From Bacillus sp. T3 (GTDB taxonomy: Bacteria > Bacillota > Bacilli > Bacillales > Cytobacillaceae): a stretch of DNA of 64,000 nt. The notes under the pieces were generated by a model. That model worked only from the letters and a program-made list of their open reading frames with translations. It searched no databases and was not told where the DNA came from. The stretch covers positions 1 through 64,000 of the forward strand of contig NZ_CP137761.1 in assembly GCF_033449965.1 (NCBI RefSeq). The letters run 5' to 3'. Both the position numbers and the translations under genes were made by a program. Positions 37,900-49,457 of the stretch are shown in pieces. Position 1 is the stretch's first letter; every line of letters starts with the position of its first letter.

Positions 37900-40800
37900 T
37901 TATTCAACTGTCACAGTTTCTGCAGCTTCATCTTGAAGAATTGGCTCTGCTCGACGGTAACGTTGCATACCTGTTCCAGCTGGAACTAATTTACCGATAA
38001 TTACATTCTCTTTTAAGCCGAGAAGCTCATCGCGCTTACCTTTAATCGCTGCATCTGTAAGAACTCTTGTTGTTTCTTGGAAGGATGCTGCTGATAAGAA
38101 TGAATCTGTCTCAAGCGAAGCTTTCGTAATCCCAAGTAGTACAGGACGGCCAGTTGCTGGCATTTTTCCTGCAAGCAAAGCCTTCTCATTGGCATCAGTA
38201 AACTGATGAACGTCGAGAAGTGCACCAGGTAATACGCTAGTTTCACCTGCATCTGCAACTCGTACTTTACGAAGCATTTGTCGAACCATTACTTCGATAT
38301 GTTTGTCTCCGATTTCTACCCCTTGCATGCGGTATACTTTTTGTACCTCACGCAGCAAGTATTCTTGTACGGATTTCATATCGGTTACACGTAATAATTC
38401 TTTTGGATCAATTGAACCTTCTGTTAATTCTTGTCCACGTCCAACTCGGTCATTTATAGCAACCTTTAAACGTGCTGTATATGGCGCTGTATACGTGCGG
38501 CTTTCTACATCACCTTGAACAACGATTTCGTGTTGGCGGTCACGACCTTCGTTAATACCAACGACAACACCTTCGATTTCAGAAATGACAGATTGACCTT
38601 TTGGATTACGAGCTTCAAATAACTCTTGAATACGAGGTAAACCTTGAGTAATATCGTCTCCAGCTACCCCACCTGTATGGAATGTACGCATTGTTAACTG
38701 AGTTCCTGGTTCACCGATAGATTGTGCAGCAATAATACCTACTGCTTCACCTACTTCAACCTCTTGGCCTGTAGCTAAGTTACGTCCATAACATTTCTTA
38801 CAAACACCGTGGCGAGTATTACATGTAAAGGCAGAACGGATCCAAACCTCTTCAATGTTTGCTTCAACCACTTCAACTGATAAATCTTCAGTAATTAGCC
38901 CGTTTTCAGGAACAATGACTTCATTTGTTACTGGATGCTTAATAGCTTTTCTTGCATATCGACCAATAAGACGTTCGTCTAGTGGTTCGATAACTTCAGT
39001 ACCATCTTTAAGTGCACTAATTAATAAACCACGGTCTGTTCCGCAATCATCCTCACGGACAATAACATCCTGTGCTACATCAACTAGACGACGAGTAAGG
39101 TAACCTGAGTCAGCTGTTTTTAGCGCTGTATCCGCCAATCCTTTACGAGCTCCATGTGTAGAAATAAAGTATTCTAATACTGTTAATCCTTCTCGGAAAC
39201 TTGATTTGATTGGTAATTCGATAATACGACCAGCCGGGTTCGCCATCAAACCACGCATCCCTGCTAATTGGGTAAAGTTCGATGCGTTACCACGTGCTCC
39301 AGAATCACTCATCATAAAGATTGGGTTGGTTCTTTCCAAGGATTTCATCAGCTTCGCTTGAATTGTATCCTTAGCCGCACTCCAGATTGAAATAACACGG
39401 TCATAACGCTCATCTTCGGTGATTAAACCACGTCTAAACTGTTTCATGACGTTATCAACCTTTGCCTGAGCTTCTTGAATGATTTCTTGCTTCTCACCTA
39501 AAACGACGATATCAGCTACACCTACGGTGATACCAGCTTTAGTTGAATATTTAAATCCTAGATCCTTCATTCGGTCTAGCATTTTTGAGGTTTCAGTAAT
39601 CTTAAATCGTTTAAATACTTCAGCAATGATATTTCCAAGAATCTTCTTCTTAAACGGATCAACAAGAGGCATCTCTTTAATAAATGCACTCACGTCTGTT
39701 CCAGGTCCAACAAAGTATTTCTCTGGTGTTTTTTCTTCAAGATTTAACTTGGTTGGTTCATTAATATAAGGGAATGATTCAGGTAATATCTCATTAAAGA
39801 TTAACTTTCCAACAGTAGTTATCAATAGTTTAGAGTTTTGTTCTTCCGTAAAAGTAACATTTCCTAATGAACCAGCATCTACAGCTACTCTTGTATGCAA
39901 GTGGACATAACCGTTTTGGTAAGCAATTAATGCTTCGTTACGATCTTTAAAGATCATACCTTCTCCAACGGCACCTTCACGTTCCATTGTTAAATAATAG
40001 TTCCCTAATACCATGTCCTGAGATGGTGTAACAACAGGTTTTCCATCCTTTGGATTTAAGATATTTTGGGCTGCAAGCATTAATAAACGAGCTTCAGCTT
40101 GAGCTTCAGAAGAAAGTGGTACGTGTACCGCCATTTGGTCACCGTCAAAGTCAGCGTTATACGCTGTACAAACTAACGGATGCAAACGAATCGCACGGCC
40201 TTCAACCAATGTAGGTTCAAATGCCTGAATTCCAAGACGGTGAAGTGTCGGTGCACGGTTTAGTAAAACCTGAATGCTCTCTGATTACTTCTTCAAGTAC
40301 ATCCCATACCTCAGGGTTTACACGTTCGATTTTACGCTTTGCAGATTTAATGTTATGAGCAAGTCCTTTTTCTACCAACTCTTTCATAACAAATGGTTTA
40401 AATAACTCTAAAGCCATTTCTTTAGGTAAGCCGCACTGATACATTTTCAAGTTCGGTCCAACGACGATAACAGAACGACCTGAATAGTCAACACGTTTTC
40501 CTAAAAGGTTTTGACGGAAACGACCTTGTTTTCCTTTTAACATATGAGATAAAGATTTTAACGGACGATTTCCAGGTCCAGTAACTGGTCGGCCACGACG
40601 ACCGTTATCAATTAAAGCATCTACTGCCTCTTGTAGCATCCGCTTTTCATTCTGAACAATAATACTTGGTGCACCAAGATCTAACAGACGCTTTAAGCGA
40701 TTGTTACGGTTAATTACACGACGATACAAATCATTTAAGTCAGAGGTAGCAAAGCGGCCACCGTCCAACTGAACCATTGGACGTAATTCAGGCGGAATAA

Positions 40801-41497
40801 CCGGAAGCACATCTAAAATCATCCAGGAAGGCTCGTTTCCTGACCCACGGAATGCTTCGAGTACTTCAAGTCGTTTAATCGCACGTGTACGACGCTGACC
40901 TTGAGCGGTTTTTAATTCTTCTTTTAACGAATCAACTTCTTTTTCTAAGTCGATATCGAATAAAAGCTTTTTAATCGCTTCTGCACCCATTGATGCTTGA
41001 AATTTACTGCCGTATTTTTCACGGTACGTACGGTATTCTTTTTCAGATAAAAGCTGCTTCTTCTCTAATGCTGTATCACCTGGCTCGGTAACAACATAAG
41101 AAGCAAAGTAAATAACTTCTTCAAGCGCTCGAGGAGACATGTCTAGGACAAGACCCATACGGCTTGGGATTCCTTTGAAGTACCATATGTGGGATACAGG
41201 AGCTGCTAATTCGATATGACCCATACGTTCGCGACGAACCTTCGCACGGGTTACCTCAACACCACAACGGTCACAAACTACACCTTTATAACGAACGCGC
41301 TTATACTTCCCGCAATGACATTCCCAGTCCTTTTGTGGACCAAAGATTCGTTCACAAAACAAACCGTCTTTTTCCGGTTTTAGTGTACGATAATTAATCG
41401 TTTCTGGTTTCTTGACCTCACCAAATGACCACGAGCGGATTTTATCCGGTGAAGCTAGACCAATTTTCATATACTCAAAATTGTTTACATCTAGCAA
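37900..41497 (-). CDS. rpoC: DNA-directed RNA polymerase subunit beta', frameshifted
   Basis: The beta' subunit carries the catalytic NADFDGDQM (near 40150) whose Asp residues hold Mg. The N-terminal zinc finger CHCGKYKRVRYKGVVCDRCG and the trigger-loop region (THGARKGLADTALKTADSGY) are present. The frame breaks at about 40269-40270: minus-strand CATTCAGGTTTTACTA should read CATCCAGTTTTACTA (HPVLL), so there is one extra G and probably one C-to-T difference. The two frames start 41497 and end 37900; repaired length is about 1198 residues (B. subtilis 1199). As the gene is essential, an error is the likely cause. Confidence 0.96.
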
Positions 41498-41608
41498 GGG
41501 GCCTACCTCCCTTTCGATCTTCAGGTTTTACCCTTATTCCGATTATATCGGCTAAAACATCGTAAATGATTACGTATGCAGTGAAACATCTATATGAAAA
41601 ATGTAAGT

Positions 41609-41638
41609 GCTCAGTGATGACAAAAGTCTTCACTGAGC
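41609..41638 (-). other. hairpin in the rpoB-rpoC gap
   Basis: The arms GCTCAGTGA (41609-41617) and TCACTGAGC (41630-41638) pair perfectly with a 12-nt loop. There is no T-run. It may be an RNA processing or stability element in the 153-bp rpoB-rpoC spacer. Confidence 0.6.
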
Positions 41639-41650
41639 TCATAAACTATG

Positions 41651-44600
41651 TTACTCTTTCGTCCCTACAGGCTCTGTCTCAACACTATCTAATTCAGGTG
41701 TGATGGTTAAAGATTCGGCTTGTTGAATTTCTTCTTCATCTTCCATGTCGCGCATTTCAATTTCCTGCTCATCACCAGAAAGAATCTTTACATCCATTCC
41801 CAAACTTTGAAGTTCTTTAATTAATACCTTAAATGACTCTGGTACACCAGGTTCAGGTACGTTCTCACCTTTTACAATCGCTTCATATGTTTTTACACGA
41901 CCAACAACATCATCAGACTTAACTGTTAAGATTTCTTGTAGTGTGTAAGCTGCACCATATGCTTCTAGTGCCCATACTTCCATTTCCCCGAAACGCTGTC
42001 CACCAAATTGAGCTTTACCTCCAAGTGGTTGCTGGGTAACAAGTGAGTATGGTCCAGTAGAACGAGCATGCAATTTATCATCAACCATGTGTGCAAGTTT
42101 AATCATGTACATAACACCAACAGAAACACGATTATCAAATGGTTCACCAGAACGACCATCATAAAGAACTGTTTTAGCATCTCGCGCCATTCCAGCCTCT
42201 TCAATCGTACCCCAAACATCTTCTTCACGTGCACCATCAAATACTGGTGAAGCGACATGAATACCAAGTGCTCTTGCAGCCATACCTAAGTGTAGTTCAA
42301 GCACCTGACCGATATTCATCCGTGAAGGAACCCCTAATGGATTTAACATGATATCTACAGGAGTACCATCTGGTAAATAAGGCATATCCTCTTCAGGCAT
42401 GATCTTCGAGATAACCCCTTTATTACCATGTCGTCCTGCCATTTTATCGCCTTCATGAATTTTACGCTTTTGCACAATGTAAACACGAACGAGCTGATTT
42501 ACACCAGGTGGTAGTTCATCACCGTCTTCACGGTTAAAGACTTTTACATCCAAGACAATACCGCCACCACCGTGAGGAACACGCAGTGATGTATCACGAA
42601 CTTCTCGAGCTTTTTCTCCAAAGATTGCATGCAATAGACGCTCTTCAGCTGTTAATTCCGTCACACCTTTAGGCGTAACTTTACCAACTAAAAGATCTCC
42701 ATCTTTCACTTCAGCACCAATTCGAATAATTCCGCGTTCATCTAAGTTGCGAAGAGCATCTTCTCCAACGTTAGGGATATCGCGCGTAATTTCCTCTGGT
42801 CCTAATTTTGTATCACGTGATTCTGATTCATATTCTTCAATATGAATCGATGTATAGACATCGTCTTTTACAAGACGCTCACTCATGATAATCGCATCTT
42901 CGTAGTTATAACCGTCCCAATTTATGAAGGCCACAAGAACATTTCGCCCTAATGCTAATTCACCTTTTTCCATTGAAGGTCCATCTGCAAGGATTTCTCC
43001 TTTTACAACACGATCTCCAACACTAACAATTGGACGTTGATTGTAACATGTACCTTGGTTCGAACGAATAAATTTCAACATACGGTATTTATCAAGATTC
43101 CCTTTCGTTTCTTGACCATCTACCACGGAAATCCGACGTACCCACACTTCACGTGCTTCAACATGTTCAACAATACCTTCGTGCTTACAAATAACTGCAG
43201 CACCAGAGTCTTTTGCTGATACATATTCCATACCTGTACCAACTCTCGGCGCTTCAGGTTGGAGTAAAGGAACAGCTTGTCGTTGCATGTTTGCTCCCAT
43301 AAGGGCACGGTTCGAGTCATCGTTTTCTAAGAACGGAATACACGCTGTCGCTGCAGATACTACTTGTTTTGGAGAGACGTCCATGTAATCGATACGATCA
43401 CGATTCACAACAACGTTTTCATCTCTAAAACGTGCAACAACATCTTCATCTAAGAATGAACCATCATCACCCAAACGAGCATTCGCTTGCGCAACTACAT
43501 AGTTATCCTGTTCATCAGCTGTTAAATAATCAATTCTTTGAGTTACTTTGCCTGTTTCCGGATCGACACGACGATATGGCGTCTCAATGAAACCAAAACG
43601 GTTGACCTTTGCATAGGATGATAGCGAGTTAATCAATCCGATATTCGGACCCTCTGGCGTTTCAATCGGACACATACGGCCATAGTGTGAATAGTGAACG
43701 TCTCGCACTTCAAAACCAGCACGTTCCCTTGTTAAACCACCAGGTCCTAATGCAGATAAACGACGTTTATGTGTTAACTCGGCTAATGGATTAGTTTGAT
43801 CCATAAATTGAGATAACTGAGAGCTACCGAAGAACTCTTTAATTGAAGCAATAACCGGTCTAATATTAATTAATTGTTGTGGAGTGATTGTCGCTGTATC
43901 CTGAATTGACATTCTCTCACGAACAACACGCTCCATACGTGATAAACCAATACGGAACTGGTTTTGCAGCAACTCCCCAACAGAACGTAAACGGCGGTTA
44001 CCTAGATGATCAATATCATCGGTATTTCCAACACCGTGTAGCAAGTTGAAGAAATAGCTAATTGAAGCAATAATGTCAGCAGGTGTTATGTTCTTAATGG
44101 CTTCTTCGATATTCGAGTTACCAATTACATTAATGACCTTTTCTCCATCTTCATTAGGAGCGTAAATCTTGATTGATTGAAGAATGATATCATCTTCAAC
44201 AACCCCACCTACTGGGTTAGATGTTTTAAATCCAATATTATTTTCGAGATTAGGAAGAATGCGATCTAATGTACGACGATCTAACGTTGTACCTTTTTCC
44301 GCAATAATTTCCCCTGTTTCAGGATCAACAAGCGTTTCTGCTAAGCGCTGACCGAAAAGTCTATTTTTAATATGAAGCTTTTTATTAATCTTGTAGCGTC
44401 CAACATTCGCTAAATCATAACGTTTTGGATCAAAGAATCTGGACACTAATAAGCTCTTCGCATTTTCAACCGTTGGTGGTTCACCCAGGACGAAGGCGCT
44501 CATATATTTCTAAAAGCGCTTTTTCAGTGCTTTCAGTGTTGTCTTTTTCTAATGTGTTACGGATATATTCATTATCTCCGATTAAATCGATGATTTCAGA

Positions 44601-45212
44601 ATCAGATCCGAATCCAAGCGAACGCAAAAGAACCGTAACGGGCAGTTTCCGAGTACGATCTATTCTTACATACACTACATCCTTGGCATCAGTTTCATAC
44701 TCAAGCCAAGCACCACGGTTAGGGATTACTGTAGCGGTAAATCCTTTCTTCCCGTTCTTATCCACTTTTCCACTAAAGTACACACTAGGAGAACGCACTA
44801 ATTGAGAAACAATGACGCGTTCTGCACCATTAATAACAAACGTCCCTGTTTCAGTCATTAGTGGGAAGTCACCCATAAATACATCCTGGTCTTTTACTTC
44901 ACCTGTTTCTTTGTTCACTAGACGTACTTTCACTCGCAACGGAGCAGAATATGTAACGTCTCGTTCTTTTGACTCCTCAACGGAATACTTAGGATCACCT
45001 AAGCTGTAATCAATGAATTCGAGTGATAGGTTACCAGTAAAGTCTTCGATCGGAGAAATATCCTGGAACATTTCTCGCAAACCCTCATCTAGAAACCATT
45101 GATAGGAAGAGGTTTGAATTTCAATAAGATTTGGTAACTCTAAAACTTCACTGATTCTTGCATAACTTCTTCGTTGGCGGTGTCGTCCATACTGAACTAG
45201 TTGACCTGTCAA
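41651..45212 (-). CDS. rpoB: DNA-directed RNA polymerase subunit beta, frameshifted
   Basis: The beta subunit. Landmarks: rifampicin region FGSSQLSQFMDQTNPLAELT...HKRRLSALGPGG with wild-type Q, D, H and S residues, and RKIHEGDKMAGRHGNKGV at the active centre. The first frame ends YERLRPG at 44481; the second starts within it as GEPPTVENAKSLLVSRFF. Minus-strand CGTCCTGGGTGAACC has one extra G at 44484-44486; CCTGGTGAA gives RPGEPP. Start: TTG 45212 (LTGQLVQYGRHRQ) behind GAGGGGTG, as in B. subtilis; GTG 45221 is the alternative. Repaired length is about 1186 residues. Essential, so probably a sequence error. Confidence 0.96.
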
Positions 45213-45441
45213 CTGATTCACCCCTCAAATCAAGCGTTATAATTACATCTATTGCCATCAAACAAACATAAACGGTTTCACCGTTCAGTCGTAAGACAAA
45301 AAGAAAAAGGGTTTTTTTGTTAAAAACCACAATTTCACATGACGAACTATTATTTTGTTAGCTTATCCGTCTATAGCCAAATTTATACAATAAATGATGA
45401 ATTTAGCATTAAAACGAAAACTAATCTATTGGCATTTTATA

Positions 45442-45470
45442 ATATTAACATAGGCATCTTGACGAGTCAA
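45442..45470 (-). promoter_or_regulatory. sigma-A promoter of rpoBC
   Basis: Minus strand: TTGACT (45470-45465), 17-nt spacer, TAATAT (45447-45442). The -35 box overlaps the 3' end of ybxB. It leaves a leader of about 220 nt before rpoB, in which the small hairpin AAACGGTTTCACCGTT is visible. Confidence 0.75.
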
Positions 45471-46069
45471 TGTTTTTTTGCTTTATAAATGAAATAACCC
45501 TTGCTTTTATCCACCGTTTCAACTTCACCAAATAGTGCTTCAAGTTTAGCAAAAGCAGAAGGTCCACCTTGCTTCTTTTGAATAACAACCCAAAGTGACC
45601 CATTTACTTTCAAATGATGAAAGCTTTGTTCAAATATCTCATGTACAATCTGCTTACCTGCGCGAATCGGCGGATTCGTTACAATATCCGTAAACCCTGA
45701 TTCTGAAACTGACAGGAGACGGTCACTTTGATAGATTTGGACATTATCAATTCGGTTTAATACAGCATTTTCCTGCGAAAGACTTAATGCTCGTTCATTG
45801 ACATCAATCATATGTACAGTAGCATCCGGAAGACTCTTTGCAAGTGAAAGGCCGATCGGTCCATAACCACATCCTACATCTAGGATTTTTCCCGATTTCT
45901 CCGACGGTTCGAAAACTTCTATTAGAAGCCGGGAACCAAAATCCACCTCTTTTTTCGAAAAAACTCCATTATCTGTTTTAAATCGAAATGAGTGATTCCT
46001 CAGATTAAAATCCCAATAATTTGGATTACTTTCAACCTTTTGTGTGCGGGAATAATAATGGTCTGCCAT
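45467..46069 (-). CDS. ybxB: class I SAM-dependent methyltransferase, RsmC/RlmG-like
   Basis: A 200-residue methyltransferase. SAM-binding motif I is ILDVGCGYGPIGLSLA (about residues 60-75), followed by an acidic MIDVNERAL motif II, and the catalytic NPPI (DIVTNPPIRAG), typical of guanine-N2 rRNA methylases such as RsmC. The N-terminal pseudo-domain of RsmC is missing, so the target is unproven. It lies between rplL and rpoB, as in B. subtilis (ybxB). Confidence 0.9.
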   Translation of the reverse strand: MADHYYSRTQKVESNPNYWDFNLRNHSFRFKTDNGVFSKKEVDFGSRLLIEVFEPSEKSGKILDVGCGYGPIGLSLAKSLPDATVHMIDVNERALSLSQENAVLNRIDNVQIYQSDRLLSVSESGFTDIVTNPPIRAGKQIVHEIFEQSFHHLKVNGSLWVVIQKKQGGPSAFAKLEALFGEVETVDKSKGYFIYKAKKH

Positions 46070-46170
46070 AGGTTTATAACCACCTCCACGGGAGAGAGTT
46101 TTAGGAATAGAAGGAATTGAGGTAAAAAGCTTTTCCGAACAGTATTATATGTTAACTGGATTGAAAAAGC

Positions 46171-46202
46171 AAAAAAAGCTCGCTTATGCAGCGAGCTTTT
46201 TT
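46171..46202 (-). terminator. terminator after rplL
   Basis: Stem AGCTCGC (46177-46183) with GCGAGCT (46191-46197), 7-nt loop; the A-run at 46171-46176 gives the T-run of the minus-strand transcript. Ends the rplJL unit 9 nt past the rplL stop. Confidence 0.85.
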
Positions 46203-46211
46203 AAAGTTAAA

Positions 46212-46574
46212 TTACTTAACTTCTACGTTAGCGCCAACTTCTTCAAGTTTGCCTTTGATTTCTTCTGCTTCTTCTTTAGAAACGCCTTCTTTAACAGCCT
46301 TTGGAGTGTTATCAACAAGTTCTTTTGCTTCTTTAAGTCCAAGACCAGTGATTTCACGAACTACTTTGATAACCTTGATTTTTTGATCTCCAGGTGATGC
46401 AAGAACCACGTCAAATTCAGTTTGCTCTTCAACAGCAGCTGCACCTGCGCCACCAACAACAGCTACAGGAGCTGCAGCAGTTACGCCGAATTCTTCTTCA
46501 ATTGCTTTTACTAAGTCGTTTAATTCTAAAACAGTCATATTTTTAACTGCTTCAATGATTTGTTCTTTAGTCAT
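46212..46574 (-). CDS. rplL: 50S ribosomal protein L7/L12
   Basis: A 120-residue stalk protein that recruits translation factors. The N-terminal dimerisation domain (MTKEQIIEAVKNMTVLELNDLV), an Ala-rich hinge (APVAVVGGAGAAA) and the C-terminal factor-binding domain (KEAKELVDNTPKAVKEGVSKEEAEEIK) are all seen. It follows rplJ by 56 bp. Confidence 0.98.
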   Translation of the reverse strand: MTKEQIIEAVKNMTVLELNDLVKAIEEEFGVTAAAPVAVVGGAGAAAVEEQTEFDVVLASPGDQKIKVIKVVREITGLGLKEAKELVDNTPKAVKEGVSKEEAEEIKGKLEEVGANVEVK

Positions 46575-46630
46575 GATTATTTTCCTCCTTAGAGTTTTGT
46601 TTTATTTAGTAGTTTAACGATAAGTCTAAC

Positions 46631-47131
46631 TTACGCGCCTTGTTCTTCTTTTTGATCTGCAACAGCTTTTGCAGCAAGAGCAAGATTGCGAATTGGTGCT
46701 TGAAGAACGCTGAGTAACATAGATAGTAAACCTTCGCGAGATGGTAGTTCCGCAAGAGCTTTAATATCATCAGCAGTCGCAACAGTTCCTTCAATTACAC
46801 CCGCTTTAATTTCAAGAGCTTCGTGTTTTTTCGCGAAGTCATTAAGAATTTTAGCAGGAGCAACTACATCTTCAGTACTGAACGCGATTGCGTTTGGACC
46901 TGTAAGAGCTTCATTTAATCCAGAAAGCTCACAAGCATCAGCCGCACGACGAGTCATTGTGTTTTTATACACTTTGAACTCAACACCTGCTTCACGAAGT
47001 TGCTTACGAAGTTCAGTTACTTCTGCAACATTCAATCCACGGTAGTCAACAACAACAGTTGACACGCTTGCTTTTAATTTATCAGCAATTTCATCTACGA
47101 TTTGTTTCTTTGTTTCGATAGCGCTGCTCAT
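46631..47131 (-). CDS. rplJ: 50S ribosomal protein L10
   Basis: A 166-residue stalk base protein that binds L7/L12 dimers through its C-terminal helix. MSSAIETKKQIVDEIADKLKASVSTVVVDYRGL and ELPSREGLLSMLLSVLQAPIRNLA are typical. The start at 47131 is set by family comparison and AGGAGGTG; the open frame extends to 47173. A leader with terminator-like stem precedes it. Confidence 0.98.
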   Translation of the reverse strand: MSSAIETKKQIVDEIADKLKASVSTVVVDYRGLNVAEVTELRKQLREAGVEFKVYKNTMTRRAADACELSGLNEALTGPNAIAFSTEDVVAPAKILNDFAKKHEALEIKAGVIEGTVATADDIKALAELPSREGLLSMLLSVLQAPIRNLALAAKAVADQKEEQGA

Positions 47132-47317
47132 CCTTACACCTCCTGTAGTTATACTACATTCATACCTGGACAATAAAAAGCCTCCACACCCAAACAGACA
47201 TGGAGGATTGTATACAATAGTAGTTTACAGAAAATCTATCGTATGACCTCGGTAGGATATTAAGCTATAAATAGCACCTACTGTCTCTGGTACAAATGTT
47301 ATTTTATTTCAACAACA
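47132..47317 (-). ncRNA. L10 leader (rplJL autoregulatory RNA)
   Basis: About 185 nt separate the promoter from rplJ. The 3' part has a hairpin CCTCCA (47206-47201) / TGGAGG (47186-47181) followed by CTTTTTATT, an intrinsic-terminator-type stem (47172-47210). Upstream is a segment with GTAGGTGCTATTTATAGC. Bacillus rplJL is controlled by an L10 leader that binds L10(L12)4; class assignment rests on position and architecture. Confidence 0.75.
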
Positions 47318-47323
47318 AATTAC

Positions 47324-47352
47324 ATTATAGTAAATGTAATTCTGTTTGTCAA
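47324..47352 (-). promoter_or_regulatory. sigma-A promoter of rplJ-rplL
   Basis: Minus strand: TTGACA (47352-47347), 17-nt spacer, TATAAT (47329-47324). Both boxes are perfect consensus. It starts right after the rplA stop. Confidence 0.92.
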
Positions 47353-47357
47353 TTCCA

Positions 47358-48056
47358 TTATTTTACTGAAACAGATGATGGATCAACTTTTACGCCAGGG
47401 CCCATTGTTGAAGTAACAGTAACGTTCTTCATGTATGTTCCTTTAGCAGCTGCAGGCTTAACTTTTACCATTGTTTCAAATACAGTGTTAAAGTTTTCGA
47501 TCAATTTTTGATCTTCGAAAGATTGTTTACCGATTGGAACGTGGATATTACCAGCTTTATCAACACGGTATTCAACTTTACCTGCTTTAATTTCGTTGAT
47601 TGCTTTTGTCACATCAAATGTAACAGTTCCTGTTTTAGGGTTTGGCATTAAACCTTTAGGTCCTAATGTACGACCGAGTTTACCAACTTCACCCATCATA
47701 TCAGGAGTAGCAACGATTACATCAAAGTCAAACCAACCTTGTTGGATTTTGTTGATGTATTCAGAATCGCCAACATAATCAGCGCCTGCTGCTTCAGCTT
47801 CTTTAGCTTTTTCACCTTTAGCGAAAACTAGAACGCGTTGCACTTTACCAGTTCCGTTCGGAAGAACAACAGCACCACGAATTTGTTGGTCAGCTTTCTT
47901 AGGATCTACTCCTAGACGGAAAGCTACTTCAAGAGTTGCATCGAATTTAACAATGCTTGTCTTTTTTGCAAGTTCAATTGCTTCTGCAATTGGATACGCT
48001 TTAGAACTATCTACAAGCTTAGCAGCTTCTAAATACTTCTTACCTTTTTTAGCCAT
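47358..48056 (-). CDS. rplA: 50S ribosomal protein L1
   Basis: A 232-residue L1-stalk protein at the E site. MAKKGKKYLEAAKLVDSSKAYPI start and MPNPKTGTVTFDVTKAINEIKAGKVEYR are diagnostic. In many bacteria L1 also represses its own operon. It follows rplK by 117 bp, in the rplK-rplA unit. Confidence 0.98.
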   Translation of the reverse strand: MAKKGKKYLEAAKLVDSSKAYPIAEAIELAKKTSIVKFDATLEVAFRLGVDPKKADQQIRGAVVLPNGTGKVQRVLVFAKGEKAKEAEAAGADYVGDSEYINKIQQGWFDFDVIVATPDMMGEVGKLGRTLGPKGLMPNPKTGTVTFDVTKAINEIKAGKVEYRVDKAGNIHVPIGKQSFEDQKLIENFNTVFETMVKVKPAAAKGTYMKNVTVTSTMGPGVKVDPSSVSVK

Positions 48057-48173
48057 TTTAATTATCCTCCTTGAATGTGGTTTTAGCGGAATAACCTCCC
48101 ACGAATAAAGGTTGCGAGTGAAATTTTCAGCTACGCAACCTCCTCTTACAAAACACTAACAGTTAATGACGAA

Positions 48174-48599
48174 TTAGTCTTCGATAACAATACCCATGCT
48201 GCGAGCAGTACCTTCAACCATACGCATTGCTGCTTCGACGCTAGCTGCGTTAAGGTCAGGCATTTTCTGTTCAGCAATCTCGCGTACCGTTGCACGTTTA
48301 ACTGTCGCTACTTTATTACGGTTAGGCTGGCCTGAACCAGACTGAATTCCAGCTGCTACTTTCAAAAGAACGGCAGCAGGAGGAGTTTTCGTAATAAATG
48401 TAAAAGAACGGTCTTCAAATACCGTAATTTCAACAGGGATGATTAAGCCAGCTTGATCAGCCGTACGAGCGTTAAACTCCTTACAGAATCCCATGATGTT
48501 TACACCGGCTTGACCTAATGCAGGACCAACTGGTGGCGCTGGATTAGCTTTACCTGCAGGAATTTGCAATTTGACAACTTTAATTACTTTTTTAGCCAC
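48174..48599 (-). CDS. rplK: 50S ribosomal protein L11
   Basis: A 141-residue GTPase-centre protein. The start is GTG 48599 (VAKKVIKVVKLQIPAGKANPAPPVGPALGQ) behind AAGGAGGTGTG; the upstream ATG at 48608 is too close to the ribosome-binding site. The C-terminal domain with KMPDLNAASVEAAMRMVEGTARSMG binds 23S and thiopeptides. Promoter at 48732-48760. Confidence 0.97.
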   Translation of the reverse strand: MAKKVIKVVKLQIPAGKANPAPPVGPALGQAGVNIMGFCKEFNARTADQAGLIIPVEITVFEDRSFTFITKTPPAAVLLKVAAGIQSGSGQPNRNKVATVKRATVREIAEQKMPDLNAASVEAAMRMVEGTARSMGIVIED

Positions 48600-48731
48600 G
48601 AGACACACCTCCTTAAAGTCCGTGATGTGGTAATAGGGAAAATTTCCCTCCCACTCATAGAAAAGTCTTTATATAAACATAAAGAACTTGATAATTGTCG
48701 AGTCTCTTTTCGAGACATATTGACCTATGAA

Positions 48732-48760
48732 ATTTTATCACTATTCCGTGACAATTTCAA
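48732..48760 (-). promoter_or_regulatory. sigma-A promoter of rplK-rplA
   Basis: Minus strand: TTGAAA (48760-48755), 17-nt spacer, TAAAAT (48737-48732). Leaves about 125 nt of leader containing the inverted GGGAGGGAAATTTTCCC. Confidence 0.75.
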
Positions 48761-48767
48761 GTTGATT

Positions 48768-49304
48768 TTAATCTAATTTATCAATTTGTGTAAAATCGAG
48801 CTCTACCGGGGTATCACGACCGAACATATTAACTAAAACTTTTAATTTAGATTTATCTTTTTCAATCTCTTCGATTGTTCCTGTGAAGTTAGCAAAAGGA
48901 CCTTCTTTTACCTTAACCGTTTCTCCTACCTCGAAATCGATGTCGACGCGTTTTTCATCCACACCCATGCGTTTCAAGATAACAACCACTTCTTCTGGAA
49001 GTAATGGAGTCGGCTTTGATCCGGATCCTGCAGAACCAACAAATCCTGTTACTCCAGGCGTATTACGGACAACATACCAAGAATCATCCGTCATAATGAT
49101 TTCAACCAACACATATCCAGGAAACACCTTACGCTTAACAACTTTTTTCTTACCATTTTTGAAATCGGTTTCTTCTTCTTCAGGCACGATTACTCGAAAA
49201 ATCTTGTCCGACATTCCCATAGACTCGACGCGTTTTTCTAAGTTCGCCTTTACTTTATTCTCATATCCAGAGTAAGTATGAACTACATACCAGTTCTTTT
49301 CCAT
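48768..49304 (-). CDS. nusG: transcription termination/antitermination factor NusG
   Basis: A 178-residue factor that rides on RNA polymerase. NGN domain (MEKNWYVVHTYSGYENKVKANL) and C-terminal KOW domain (VKVKEGPFANFTGTIEEI). B. subtilis NusG is a pausing factor. It lies 145 bp after secE with a TGGTATAAT-type promoter between. Confidence 0.98.
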   Translation of the reverse strand: MEKNWYVVHTYSGYENKVKANLEKRVESMGMSDKIFRVIVPEEEETDFKNGKKKVVKRKVFPGYVLVEIIMTDDSWYVVRNTPGVTGFVGSAGSGSKPTPLLPEEVVVILKRMGVDEKRVDIDFEVGETVKVKEGPFANFTGTIEEIEKDKSKLKVLVNMFGRDTPVELDFTQIDKLD

Positions 49305-49426
49305 TCAAGAGGACTAATTCGTCCGTCCCTCCCCATTTCATAATATCTGTACCTTATTACACGTACTTTTTTCCACAATGAAAAAACCCGTTACCCGAGC
49401 TTTAACATGTTTCTGCATTATTTTCC

Positions 49427-49457
49427 ATTATACCATGGATTGCAGAGTGTTATTCAA
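49427..49457 (-). promoter_or_regulatory. possible extended -10 promoter of nusG
   Basis: Minus strand: TATAAT (49432-49427) preceded by TGG (extended -10), with TTGAAT 19 nt upstream (49457-49452), inside the 3' end of secE. Confidence 0.55.
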
